From contig NC_091117.1 in NCBI RefSeq assembly GCF_040183065.1, forward strand, positions 104,070,501 through 104,134,500: a DNA stretch of 64,000 nucleotides. Reading direction: 5' to 3'. Shown here piece after piece: positions 53,640 to 64,000 of the stretch; the stretch's first letter is position 1, and each line of letters opens with the position of its first letter. A program made the translations under genes and the position numbers. The stretch is from Periplaneta americana (Eukaryota > Arthropoda > Insecta > Blattodea > Blattidae). The notes under the pieces were generated by a model, which had not been told where the DNA came from, did not search any database, and was given only the letters and a program-made list of their open reading frames with translations.

Positions 53640-55990
53640 GTGACATGAACAAGAAGAATATTGTAATTGAAATAGGTTACAATGTTTTACAAACGTTTCA
53701 GAAGACAACAGAAAAACGCTCATTCAGAACTTTAATTTGCTTACATCTAGAAATGAACAACGTACCAGTAGCTACTTATCTGGTCTAATAGAGACTGAAC
53801 CAATTGCTCAAAGAAGGCCTAGGAAAGCCGAATCAGAAGCACAGTTTGATGATCAGAATTATAGGTACAAGGTTAGAATACAAGTAGATGGGAATATGGT
53901 CGAAATATGTGTGTGTTACTAAACTTTCCTATCCATCTTCGGTATTTCTAGGAAACAGCGAGAGACTTTACAAAGACATCTTAAGACTGGTAGATTACAA
54001 GTGATAGACGGTGAAAACATACAATTTGACTGAAAAAACATCCAGATTCAATACGTCATTCTATTGGGGATCACATAAGATCCTTAAAAGATAGACAGAG
54101 CATTATAGTCTCCATAATTCACAGAAAGTTTACTTGCCAGACAGCATGTCAGTTAAGAAAATGTATGCTATGTTTATGGAAAAATATCCCAAAACAATTT
54201 ATGCATATCTAATATATTTCCACTAATGAAGCCTACTACCATTGACAGATTTCACTGTTCTCCTTCAACATACATGTTTTGTCCAGTGGACATTCTGTTT
54301 TCTATACATACCCAGAGACAATTGCACATAAAGCAGCAGATGAAGTATGTTCTATGCTACATCATTTTATATTGTGTGAACATGACAAAAATATAAAACA
54401 CCTGACAATTTTCTGTGATTCTGCATGGGGGCAGAATAAAAACTGGACAGTTTACCGATTTCCCCACTTTGTAGTTCACGATGCCAAATGCCTAGTTTAT
54501 GTGAAAATGATATATTCCAATTTATGGGTACTCATATTTATGCCTGGTTGCTTCAATCTTGTTTAAAATGCTTTAATAGTTAACCGTGGTAATATCGTTA
54601 TCACGTTTAAGGAGGAAATCTGTTGCACCATTACTTATCATGATTTCTTTACCGTAGTTACTTGGCGGGCAGTTATCTTGCTGTTATTCGTATTTGCAGC
54701 AATTGAAATGTAGTATCCTGGTGGGAGTGACTGAATGTGTTATTCTTTTGTCTGCCGAATTTGTGTAAACAATAAGACTCAGCTCTTCCGTTTTGTTACA
54801 ATTTCGTTAAATTTAGCCTCTATTATGGAAGGAAATCGAGTAAGAGCGCCGAACTTCAGTAAACGTGAAGTGGAAATGCTCATCGAGCTTGTAGAGAAAT
54901 ATAAACATTTAATAGAAAATAAGAAAACGGACGGCATTTCACTAAAAGAAAAGGACGCAACTTGGCGAAAAATTGCAGAAGAATTCGGTTATCTTTCTGG
55001 TAAGTTATTAATTTATATTTATTTGTATGTATGTATTTATTTTCCTGTAGGATTGTAGAACTTACGTAATAACTTTACAGTTAGAGGATAAGCCTAGTTC
55101 ATCAACAGGTACAATTAGTATAATGCATATTGTAGATCTACAAGTAGTTGAAATTACAGCTGTAGGCTTACCTAATTTTTTAGTCATATATTCAGGTGCT
55201 GGGTTTGGATAAATTTCAGAACACGGATACCTTCCTTCTACTTTACTCCAAAATTCCAACCTTGTCCACACAAAATAAATTATTGGCACTGAAAACTGCC
55301 TTTTCATAAGTATGATAATGTGCATTCGACAAACACAGATAAATCTGCTATTTTAGTATTTTAAGATAATTGTCAGTGAGGTAGCCGTATACTGAAGTTA
55401 CTACGTAGACATGGTATTTCCCTTGGAAATAAAGGCAGTTTATTAAATAATCTCAAACTCATAATTATATAATTATGAAAGTGACAAAAAAAATTGATCC
55501 CTTATATGTAACTGTATATTAACATTGTATTTTTACTGCACAGAAGAAACACAAAGGACTTATGTGAACCTAAAGCCAGCATACGAAAACTTGAAGCAGA
55601 AAGCGAGAAGGGATTCTGCTAATGACAAATTAGAAAGATACAAAACAGGTGTGGAGGAATTGGCGGCCCATCAAAATTAGATGACATTGGTGAACATATC
55701 CTAGACATCATCAAACCAAGTGCTCCTGTCAAGAGTACATACAATTCCGATGCAGCATATGGAGGTAATGAAATAAGCAATAATCATGCAGGTCATATTT
55801 ATTCATACAACTATATTATGAGCGCAAGCAATGTACAATGTTATACTTTCACTACTTAGCTTGAATAAGGAAAACACTCACTATTCAACTAACATCACAG
55901 GACTATGGCAGTATAGCCTACACTTTCAATTATTCAGCCCAATTCACTGTCTCACTCAGTGGCTTTATAATATACTTACTTAGTACATAC

Positions 55991-57724
55991 GAGGAGCATC
56001 GTTTCAAATCGTATTATGTCCACCGGTGGACAAAATTGAGTTTGATACATTTTCGTATGGTTTCAGATGCGATCTTTCACGCTATGAAATCTGATTGTAT
56101 CAAATCGTATTCACTAACAGTGTAAATGACTGCTTAAAAGTAGCGGTTGTTTCAAATCGTATTCAGTCCTTCATAGTGTCTGTTTCATATTGTATTATGT
56201 CCAATATTCATGTTATAGAATTGGTAAAAATAAAATTAATTAATTACTTTCTTATGTTGGTTATACTGACAATCTGGCGCACTTTTCTTGACAATTCTAC
56301 ATATTCAATACGGACAATACAGTTTTTTACTTGTGAGCTGGTTGTATAACAGATACAGAAAATAAAAACCCATACTTCTATGTCTGGTCAGATCAAGCTG
56401 GCAGAGGCTCTGTTGAGTTTGCTTCAGGCCTTTGTGATTTTCTGGAAAAGTTTGAGTTCTCTCCTGATAATAATAACTTGAGGATTTTTGCAGATGGCTG
56501 CAGAGGGCAAAATAAGAATGCTCATGTTGTGCATTCATTTTCTTTCTTTCTTATTAAGAAAACCTCCTCGGCAGTTAAAGAACATAACACTGACTTTTTC
56601 CAGTAAGAGGCCACTCATTCCTCCCCGCTGACACAACCTTTGGAGTTTTGGAAAAACACCTTCGAAGGAACTCTGACATTCTGATATCTAAAGACTATGA
56701 CAGTATTTATAAGTCTGTAGGTTTCGTTCATATTTTAGGTGAGGAATGGTGTGTAAGAGACTACAAAAGCACTCAGCGAACATTTTAAAAATATGGGTGG
56801 TATCATTGACATTAAATGAATTATATTACAGAAGTCAATCACAGATGAAACTGTTACAGTTAAGATAAAATGGAGCCAACATATCTCTGTGATGACCCGT
56901 CCAAGATTTTCAGTCTCATTTTAAAAAAAGGGAAAAGAATGCGTCTTGTTCGTGAACCATCAGTCATTGAATCATTCAGCGGACTGGATGAAGAAAAGAA
57001 TAATTTATTAAGCAAACGTTTTGGGGATGATTGGAGGAGCATAGGAGATTTTGATTTCTTTGCTAGCATCATTGATGCAGATGCTGTGGTAACTGGCAAT
57101 GAGGACAATGGTAATATGGCAACTTATGGCTGTTTAGAAGGAGGAGGAGGATTCGAGAAAATGTGAAATAGATTTAAACACCATGAAGTCAGTCAGATGA
57201 ATGGATGTTATGAATACCCTGTAGGCCTACATCAAAATTTGTTTAATATGTCGATTTCTTTTGTATTAACAAAATAATGTTTTATTGAATAATAACAATA
57301 ATAATAATGCTTTTTATGCATTCATTTATCTAATTAAAGACGCTATGACACCATGATGAACACCCTGTATATCAAAATGTTTAATGTGGAAATTGTAAAT
57401 TTTATATTAACAGATAATGTTTTTCTTTAATAATAACAATAATGATTGCTTATTTTATGTATTTGTCTCATTAAGGGATTTTGATTACGTACATTAGTAC
57501 GATTATTGGATCAAAATGTATTAAGTCCGACACATTTTCCTTCAATTTCAAGAACAATTGAAAAGTGATTTCATTTTTTCAGGTTCCTAGATGTACACCT
57601 CAAGCAAAATAACTTCACATTTTTCATTTCGTGAAAAATTACCCAGATTAGGAGTAATCAGTTTTTCGTTGTTTCTGTAAAATTTTGTTTTGTGGACATA
57701 ATATGATTTGAAACGATGCTCCTC
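55991..57724 (+). mobile_element. 1.7-kb DUF7869-like transposon, TSD ATAC
   Basis: About 33-bp terminal inverted repeats with one mismatch, starting GAGGAGCATCGTTTCAAATC; flanked by ATAC at 55987-55990 and 57725-57728. The GTTTCAAATCGTATT(A/C) word recurs three more times inside the left end (near 56098, 56149, 56186) and in diverged form near 57500 and 57540 on the right. Inside is the 3' half of a DUF7869-like gene. It is inserted in an intron of the Harbinger Myb-like gene. Confidence 0.9.
56345..57166 (+). pseudogene. DUF7869-like gene D, 3' half
   Basis: From an acceptor-like TTGTATAACAG the frame gives NPYFYVWSDQAGRGSVEFAS with GLCDFLEKF, LRIFADGCRGQNKNAHVVHS with FSFFLIKK, FPVRGHSFLPADTTFGVLEK with HLRR, SKDYDSIYKSVGFVHI and GEEWCVRDYKS, then KSITDETVTVKIKWSQHISV. 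A later frame (56870-57166) is open for 98 residues with RMRLVREPSVIESFSGLDEE but is probably a different frame of the same region's 3' part. The N-terminal cysteine region and SHY-like block are absent, so the copy is internally deleted or 5'-truncated. Confidence 0.75.
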
Positions 57725-57754
57725 ATACAGAACTATGCTTTCTTTTAGTTGACA

Positions 57755-57992
57755 ATGTATCAACTACTCAGTTAATTAGCGTCAATGGAATTGGTGATAG
57801 GGAGGTGGTATTTGACGAGATGAGGCTGAGGATTCGCTATAGATTACCTGACATTCGCCTTATGTTTGGGGAAACCTCGGAAAATACCCTACCAGATAAT
57901 CAGCTCAAGCGAAAATTGAACCCATGCCCAAGCGCAGCTCCAGTTCAGAAGGCAAATGCCTCAGCCATGTGAGTTACACCGGTGGCTGGAAC
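57755..57992 (-). mobile_element. tRNA-derived SINE copy in Harbinger intron
   Basis: Minus-strand relative of the copies at 9961 and 11714: a TCAACTACTCAGTTAATTAG end, GATGAGGCTGAGGATTCG..., GGGGAAACCTCGGAAAATAC body and a diverged tRNA-like head ending near GGTGTAACTCACATGGCTGA. No clear target duplication. Confidence 0.65.
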
Positions 57993-59177
57993 TATGCTGA
58001 GTACTAAAACTAACTGAGGTGTACATCTTCCTTTTGCGTAACATATTTATAGTTTTATAACATAATTTTGAACTTATTTTGAATAATTATTTTAATTTTC
58101 AGAACCTATCACTTCCCAGGGTATGAACTCCACTTCATCATTTACAGGCACTACTGCACCGACACTATGAAGGACGCCTTCCTTAGTAGCAGTTTTAGAA
58201 GACTTTGTTAATGTGAGTAATATAGTAGTTGAAGTTCACAATTACCCTTTATTTCTTTATTTAATAAAAGGCATGACTGAAACCCAAAAGCATATCATAT
58301 AAAAACTTTGCTATTTTGTAGCATTGCGAATGAGTAGGAAACAACTATACTGGAACTGGAATTATATTGTGGTTTTGAGTTACAGGGATGTGGCAACAAC
58401 AAATAATCACCATATCATGTTTGTTACTGAACTATAATTTTATTCATGGAATTAAGTTAAACATTTGTATTTTAGGGAGAGTTCTTTATGCCTGTGATTG
58501 ATGAGCATGACGGAGGCGACAACATGACCTCTGAGCGAATCACTCCTACACAACTTAACAGGGAGGTAATAGTTCTTAGATGAACAGTTTTGTTTTGTGT
58601 TGGAGTTCAATCCTTACATTTGAACTTCAGCGATATTAGATATCTACAATACCTGAAATTACTTAAATTCATTGTTTCAAGTTTTAAATACCTCTTACAC
58701 AGATTAACCTACAGTATTTTAATTTTATTCTGTTACGCAGTATGTATTAAAATAAGATTAATAGAGCTAACATATAAAGATCTCATAAGGATGACAGTAA
58801 AATTCCTTTTCCAAAACCAACACTTCTATTTCTTGCAGCGTCATTCCACGGAGACCGTGAAAGAAAGTGGAAAGAGGAAGGTTTCTGCTACAGACTCCAT
58901 TACAAATGCCACAGAAACGCAGCATGAACTTCTGAACAAGGAATACCAGCTGAAAAAAGAAGAACATAAATTATTAAAGGAAATAAGAAATGAAAAATTA
59001 GACTTAGTAAAAATTAAGAAGGAGGTGGCAAGAGAAAAATTAAAATTTTGGAAATATAACAATGCAAATTATTAAGGTTCATTTCAAATAGGTAGTTTGA
59101 ATAAAGACAGTTCACCTTACCTTTACATAAAATGTCTGTTGATTACAGCCCTTCTAATAGTTTGTCCAGGATTATCA

Positions 59178-60299
59178 TCATCTCAGTTGTTTAGATGCAC
59201 AGCAGGTATCTGTTGGTTGCCTCTGGCTTGGAATTTTATCTTGCTGGGGAATCAACTTAAGAATATGATTGACTTCAGGGTCTTCAGGAGGTAAGTTTTC
59301 TCGAGCTGCAATAGCAATGTTGTGCAGCACAGCTGTTGCCACTATAATGTTTGGCATATTTTGTAAATAGCATCGAAGGCCCACAGATAAGACAGGAAAT
59401 CGTCATTTCCAGACACCATACTGTCTTTCAACAGTGTTCCGAGTAGCTTTGTGAGCAGTATTATAACGCTGTTCTGCTCGTGTACCTGGATTCTGAAGGT
59501 TAGTAAAAAGGTACGACTTATGGATAACCTCCATCTCCTAGAAGATATTCATTTGCTATTTCCCTTGTTTCCAGACAGACCCTCAGACGAAATTCATGGA
59601 ATATAGTGCTGTCATGAGTGGAGCCTGGACATCTTGCTACTATGTCTCTGATAGACAGATTACAATCGCAAACCGTTTGTACATTTAGTGAAAAATACCC
59701 TTTCCTATTTCTATGCAGTTCCCCATTTTCCTCTTCAGGAGACTGAATTCTTATATGAGTGCAATTGAGAGCACCCTGGAAAGCCACTAATTCTAAAAAA
59801 ACCTTCCATGACTTCCCTTTGCTCTTCTTGTGTGAGAGGAAGTTTGATAAATCTTGGTCCTAATGATGTAATAGCATCTGACACTTGATGCAGCACACAG
59901 TTGCTTTACCAACATTATTAACGTTATCAATCACTTGAAGGAAGGATCCTGTTGCATAAAACCGAAGAGTGGTTAGAACATGATTTCTCGGGAAAAGAGG
60001 TCTGTTTCTCTGAGTAAGAAACTCAAGTCTTTCACCTATTAATTCTAACAGTGAAGTCACAGTTTCTTTCGTCATCGAAATCTTTTTTGAAATGCAGAAT
60101 CATCTAAATCTTGAAAGGGATCGCCCCTCTCTCTCTCTTTTCTATCTTCGTTTTCCAGATATTGCAAATACACAAGATGAGGTGCTAAATCCATATAGGT
60201 GATTATTCTGATCATGGCTTCTGGATGCAAATGCATGCAATCGACAATATAGGTATCTAGGGGGCTGTGATATATATTTATCTCGCAGTCTAGATGCAC
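59178..60299 (-). pseudogene. Harbinger (HARBI1-like) transposase
   Basis: Read leftwards: MHLHPEAMIRIITYM and DPFQDLDDSAFQKRFR, MTKETVTSLLELIGERLEFL then LTTLRFYATGSFLQVIDNVN (HTH region), FQGALNCTHIRIQSPEEENG with RKGYFSLNVQTVCD, ARCPGSTHDSTIFHEFRLR (second Asp), YLLGDGGYP, NTVERQYGVWKRRFPVL (catalytic Glu) and IIVATAVLHNIAIAAREN. The first catalytic Asp of the (I/L)DCTH motif is Asn here. At least three frame changes. Pairs with the Myb-like gene across the element. Confidence 0.85.
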
Positions 60300-60515
60300 A
60301 AAAATTAAGAGGTCGGCTGATGACCGTATTTAAAAGGTTTTTGCAAAGCTACTGTTAGCTTCTTAAACGCTCGCCAATGACCGGTAAACTTTTAAACCTG
60401 GTTACATGTCCAAAAACCCTTAAACAATCTTGGTGTAACAGAAATTCTACTTAATCATGGTAAGTTACTAATTTTACGGCAGTAAACTCGTAACTGAGAT
60501 TGAAGCAACCTGCCA
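60300..60515. other. Right end region of Harbinger element 2
   Basis: Non-coding sequence upstream of the transposase start, with repeated AAACGCTCGCC/GACCGGTAAAC words and the 19-base right terminal repeat at 60497-60515. Confidence 0.7.
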
Positions 60516-61037
60516 TTAGAGTGCGATAGAAACATGACACTAATTAATCAAAAGTTTCCAGCCAACATGCCAGAAAGCTGGGCAGATCATTTCAGGAGTG
60601 CCCAAAATAAGCCCTCATCTTTTCACGTTATAGAAGTCGATCAACCAATGACTCGTCAATGGATCAAGTATTTGACCCCAATGTATCAAAAAGTATGCCC
60701 TTACAAAACAAGACAAAAAAGGGAGCACCCACGATTCATGGACTACAGAGACACAATGGCCACTGGAAGAGACCTGTTGTAAATGCTCCAAGAACAACTT
60801 TACACTTACCAGCAACATCAGTGAACGAGTTTGTCCTTCCAGAGAGATTATATGAAGACAAGTTGAAGAGTTATATTAAGTTGCATAACATACATAAAGA
60901 TTATGTTTTTATCTTAATTTATTTTGTATATCTATGTACAGTCTCCAAGGAAAAATTTGCTGATTTGCAAGTTTTTAGGTAATTTTGTGGACCAGAAGGA
61001 AGATTCTTTATTGATAGCCTGCCTCATCATGATTAGA

Positions 61038-62658
61038 GACACTAATAAAAACATAAGAAACACTAGTAGAAGCTTGGTGATATAACAGAGAGTGTAAAAA
61101 TGACAATACTGAAGTTATGATACTACTAACATTCCCCACTACTTTCTCTTCATATTATGTTCTATTTTTTTGTACTTACAAAAACTTTGTTAAAATTTTC
61201 ATTATTATGTAGGTATGATGCCAGTACATTAGGCTAAACATGATACATATCATTTCTATACATAAATTATTGTAGACAATATTAAAAGTTAAAACTTTCA
61301 AATTGGATTATCTCAGAATGTTGAAAATATGACATTCCCCCTTTTTCTCATGTACCTTCATATGATATTAATTTTTAAGCCAACATAATTCTCTGTTATA
61401 TTTATAATTTATTTCTCCTTTAATAATAAGAAAGGTTTAAAACTATACGATTAAAACATTTTTTAAGATATTTTATGTAAGTTATTTATCTCTTTTCTGG
61501 TTTTATTTTATCCTAATTGTTTACATTATAAAATCACGTTTGCCTTCTATTCGGCCCTTTATATAAAATTTACAGTTTATGAGTTTACAGTGGTGCTCCT
61601 GACTTTATGGAGCCAAAATTTGACTTTTTCCAAACAAACATCATAATATTAATAAGGAATGTTTGTAGGATGTACAGAGCAAACAATTTGAATGCTAGTA
61701 TCTGCTACCTACTGTCTAAAATAGTTATTATATTTATAAGAAATCCACTGAAAATAATTTTAAGATGTTTTTACAAAATATTCTAGTCTGTTTTACTTAT
61801 CAACAAACTTAGCTTAAAATTTCAAAATGAAAAACTGAGCTATAAAATATAAGTTGAAAAATACACCATAGGGTAGCAATTTTTTCTGTTGTACTACCGA
61901 TCATTAAACCACCCAACACCACTTCTACTTCCTGAAATGTTTTGGTTGTTGAATGCATAAAAAACACATGCAAGTTTGGCATCCTTCTTTGTGGTACAAG
62001 TAATCATTCGATCATTATTACTTGCTCACTAATCGATACTCCATAGTCGTATCATAAGAAAGCAGGATCCGGATATTCAGTTTGACTGAAAATGTGACTG
62101 TTTCTGTTGTGTGATCAAAGTATAAATGTAAATCCAAAGTAACCGGTTTTCAATTACGCTGTCTAAATATTTAGGGAAGTGAAATTCTGATGATGATTCT
62201 CACTAAAAAAAGAAAGTGTATATTTAAAGAGGTGGGAAGATGTATATAATTGACTTATGCCCACGAGAAATAATCCCTCTTAAGCTCACAATGAATTACC
62301 GTAAATTGTCAAATAGCAGGAACAGGTGCTCCACTGCTTTAATGAAACCATAATTACAAGAAAACTTCCTCCCCCCCCCTCCCAACTGTTAATAGATGCT
62401 TGATCTTCAGATATATAAGCATTCAAACTCAGGTAAATTTAAAAAATACAATATTCTTTTTTTATGAAACTCACCATTAAGTTTCATTTTTTTTTTTTCA
62501 GTTAGTAGGATATTAATTTTACGAATAACCTTTATTTAGTTTAATAAACAGTGCAATAACATTTAAAATGTCTAAAATGCCAGTTTCCTTAATTTTTCTT
62601 TAAAACAATCAGGTATGTCGCTAATTTTTACAATGCCCATCCGAGAACCCTATGTATA
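61038..62658. other. AT-rich stretch, no recognised gene
   Basis: Contains inverted GGGGAATGT words near 61128 and 61331 and C-rich runs near 62372. A 3' end of the element carrying gene C is expected somewhere here but was not fixed. Confidence 0.4.
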
Positions 62659-63221
62659 CTTACTTACTTACTGGCCTTTAAGGAACCCGAAGGTTCATTG
62701 CCGCCCTCACATAAGCCCGCCATTGGTCCCTATCCTGAGCAAGATTAATCCATTCTCTATCATCATATCCCACCTCCCTCAAATCCATTTTAATATTATC
62801 CTCCCATCTACGTCTCGGCCTTCCCAAAGGTCTTTTTCCCTCCGGCCTCCCAACTAACACTCTATATGCATTTCTCGATTCGCCCATACGTGCTACATGC
62901 CCTGCCCATCTCAAACGTCTGGATTTTATGTTCCTAATTATGTCAGGTGAAGAATACAATGTGTCCAGTTCTGTGTTGTGTAACTTTCTCCATTCTCCTG
63001 TAACTTCATCCCTCTTAGCCCCAAATATTTTCCTAAGCACCTTATTCTCAAACACCCTTAACCTATGTTCCTCTCTCAAAGTGAGCATCCAAGTTTCACA
63101 ACCATAAAGAACAACCGGTATTATAACTGTTTTATAAATTCTAACTTTCAGATTTTTTGACAGCAAACTGGATGATAAAAGCTTCTCAACCGAATAATAA
63201 CAGACATTTCCCATAACAGGC
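62659..63221 (-). mobile_element. 5'-truncated LINE copy with TSD
   Basis: About 560 bases closely matching the 3' end of the LINE at 17166, beginning with a (TTAC)n tail. The encoded C-terminal part includes [39 protein letters not shown] and [19 protein letters not shown] to the NLRVP end. ATGTATA lies on both sides (62652-62658, 63222-63228). The open frame extends past the truncation into flanking poly-A, which gives a false FFFFF N-terminus. Confidence 0.9.
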
Positions 63222-63228
63222 ATGTATA

Positions 63229-64000
63229 ACGTGTTAAAAAAAAAAAAAAAAAAAAAACATGTCAACTTTATCATTTTCAACAGTTAAAAGATTAATCAAC
63301 TCAAAATATCACGATGTATCATATCCACGAAATTTCAAATAATAAAAGATGGGAGAATCTCAATGTACAAAACATAATTCCTGAGTATGCAAGGCAAAAT
63401 GCAGTTGCATCCTTTCAAATTACTCACAGGGCTTAACTGTTCATCAAAACACTTTAACAAAATCGGAATTTTTTCTCCACCACTTTGTTCACTGTGCAGT
63501 CTTCAGAAAGAAATGGCTCAGAATAATATGTCCAGCCCTTTCCTCTAAATCCACTGTGGTACGGAAATGTTGCACAGTAAGCAAGTTAATGGTTTTATTG
63601 CCAAGAATTTATAATGTTTTTTTTTTTTTTTTTTTTTGCCAATCCTGCTTACAGACAGTGAAATGAAGTAGACAATCGGCCGAAACTTAGAGAAGTGGAA
63701 GCCTTATTCGAAGATGTCATTACTGAGTTGAATGACCAACTTTTAAGGTTCAAGATTCATTACTTCGTTAACAAATCCCAACAATTGTTGACTAAATATT
63801 ATTTTTGTTTTATTTTCCTAGTTAATAAATAACTTCTTTTTAAGCAAATCAGTTAAGTAGGACCTATTGATGTTAACTGTTTACTAGTGCTGTATAAAGC
63901 ACTAGGCCTACCATTTTAGGCTATGATTTGCAATATGTAACCTGGTACCTAACTAAAAAATACATAGTTTCAAAACCTATTTCTGACTTAAAGTGCCTAG
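63229..64000. other. AT-rich right edge
   Basis: A run of 22 A at 63235-63256 and a T run at 63619-63639; no gene or repeat boundary recognised. Confidence 0.4.

Larger units (their letters stand above)
54825..59075 (+). pseudogene. Harbinger Myb/SANT-like DNA-binding gene, 5 exons
   Basis: Exon 1 (54825-54999) encodes MEGNRVRAPNFSKREVEMLI, ELVEKYKHLIENKKTDGISL and ATWRKIAEEFGYLS, a Myb/SANT-like trihelix; donor GTAAGT. Exon 2 (55544-55764) starts after TACTGCACAG with EETQRTYVNLKPAYENLKQK and a TGGG-like segment SKLDDIGEHILDIIKPSAP; one base slip near 55655. Exon 3 (58103-58214) and exon 4 (58476-58565, EFFMPVIDEHDGGDNMTSER) have GT-AG borders; exon 3 has one TGA. Exon 5 (58839-59075) encodes a basic tail and a charged coiled coil (NKEYQLKKEEHKLLKEIRNE). 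In Harbinger elements this protein recruits the transposase to the ends and into the nucleus. Only two small lesions, so recently active. Confidence 0.8.
54541..60515. mobile_element. PIF/Harbinger element 2 (6.0 kb, TSD TTA, two genes)
   Basis: Nineteen-base terminal inverted repeats: TGCCTGGTTGCTTCAATCT on the left, the complement of TGGCAGGTTGCTTCAATCT on the right (two mismatches). TTA is duplicated (54538-54540, 60516-60518), the canonical TWA target. It carries a spliced Myb/SANT-like gene on the plus strand and a transposase on the minus strand, the standard convergent two-gene arrangement. A DUF7869-like element and a SINE sit in the intron between exons 2 and 3. Confidence 0.9.
53640..61037 (+). 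pseudogene. DUF7869-like gene C, split by Harbinger element 2
   Basis: Left part (53640-54540): YSDMNKKNIVIEIGYNVLQT, FQKTTEKRSFRTLICL, YRYKVRIQVDGNMVEICVCY (exon with the Cys motif), FGISRKQRETLQRHLKTGRL, SIGDHIRSLKDRQSHY-like, KKMYAMFMEKYPKTIYAYLI, then SGHSVFYTYPETIAHKAADE with VCSML, LTIFCDSAWGQNKNWTVYRF and GYSYL ending at 54540. Right part (60519-61037) continues ECDRNMTLINQKFPANMPES with WADHF, then LPATSVNEFVLPERLYEDKL, an intron and SKEKFADLQVFR.FCGPEGRF ending in a SLPHHD stop. The Harbinger insertion falls exactly inside the GHSYLxCDR motif. Left part has stops and shifts; the right part is well preserved. Confidence 0.75.

Noticed and set aside
62678-63280. 200-aa ORF with a poly-Phe leader
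   Set aside because: The leader is flanking A-run outside the LINE target duplication, fused by chance to the LINE frame.
1-64000. CRISPR arrays, bacterial operons or ribosomal RNA
   Set aside because: No regularly spaced repeat arrays, no rRNA sequence; all features are eukaryotic repeats.

Overview
The window reads as a repeat-dense intergenic or heterochromatic block of an insect nuclear genome. AT-rich composition, GT-AG introns, tRNA-derived SINEs with (TAA)n tails, Tc1/mariner, piggyBac, hAT, PIF/Harbinger and pogo relics, Penelope-like elements and several non-LTR retrotransposon clades all point that way. The SINE and endonuclease/reverse-transcriptase types resemble those I associate with cockroaches and termites (Blattodea); this is recollection, not a search. 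I recognise no host gene: every identifiable coding stretch belongs to a mobile element, and nearly all are broken.

Layout. 0-9 kb: a Harbinger transposase start, hAT relics, a foldback MITE, a tRNA-like repeat, a Tc1 relic and a piggyBac relic. 9-13.2 kb: a gene (copy E) of a DUF7869-like, transposase-like family, split by a Harbinger element with clean target duplication. 13.3-17 kb: a SINE, a pogo relic and a Tc1 relic carrying a LINE tail and a SINE. 17-20 kb: a long minus-strand LINE. 20.3-23.4 kb: a nearly intact Penelope-like element (RT plus GIY-YIG) in a hAT relic. 25-30.6 kb: P-like relic, LINE pieces (one with a 2A-like peptide), a complete mariner and a foldback. 30.9-40.7 kb: one Tc1 element opened by an 8.4-kb element with 4-bp target duplication that carries two DUF7869-like genes (A, B), an I-clade LINE and a MITE. 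41.6-44.9 kb: a deleted pogo element and an unnamed transposon relic. 45.1-52.3 kb: two copies of another transposon family hosting a second Penelope fragment and an RTE-type LINE. 53.6-61.0 kb: DUF7869-like gene C, split by a 6-kb two-gene Harbinger (Myb/SANT-like protein plus transposase), whose intron holds a small 1.7-kb DUF7869-like element (D). 62.7 kb onward: a truncated LINE and AT-rich sequence.

The most notable signal is the DUF7869-like family. Five loci (A-E) share a cysteine-rich N-terminus, an acidic-residue plus GQNKN-type motif, a GHS(Y/F) motif and a C-terminal PI(S/T)KEK-type end. Two of them lie in elements whose ends can be read: 5'-GAG...CTC-3' terminal inverted repeats and 4-bp target-site duplications. 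The window therefore documents both the protein and the mobility signature of what looks like a cut-and-paste transposon group. Nested insertions give a relative time order that can be read base by base.
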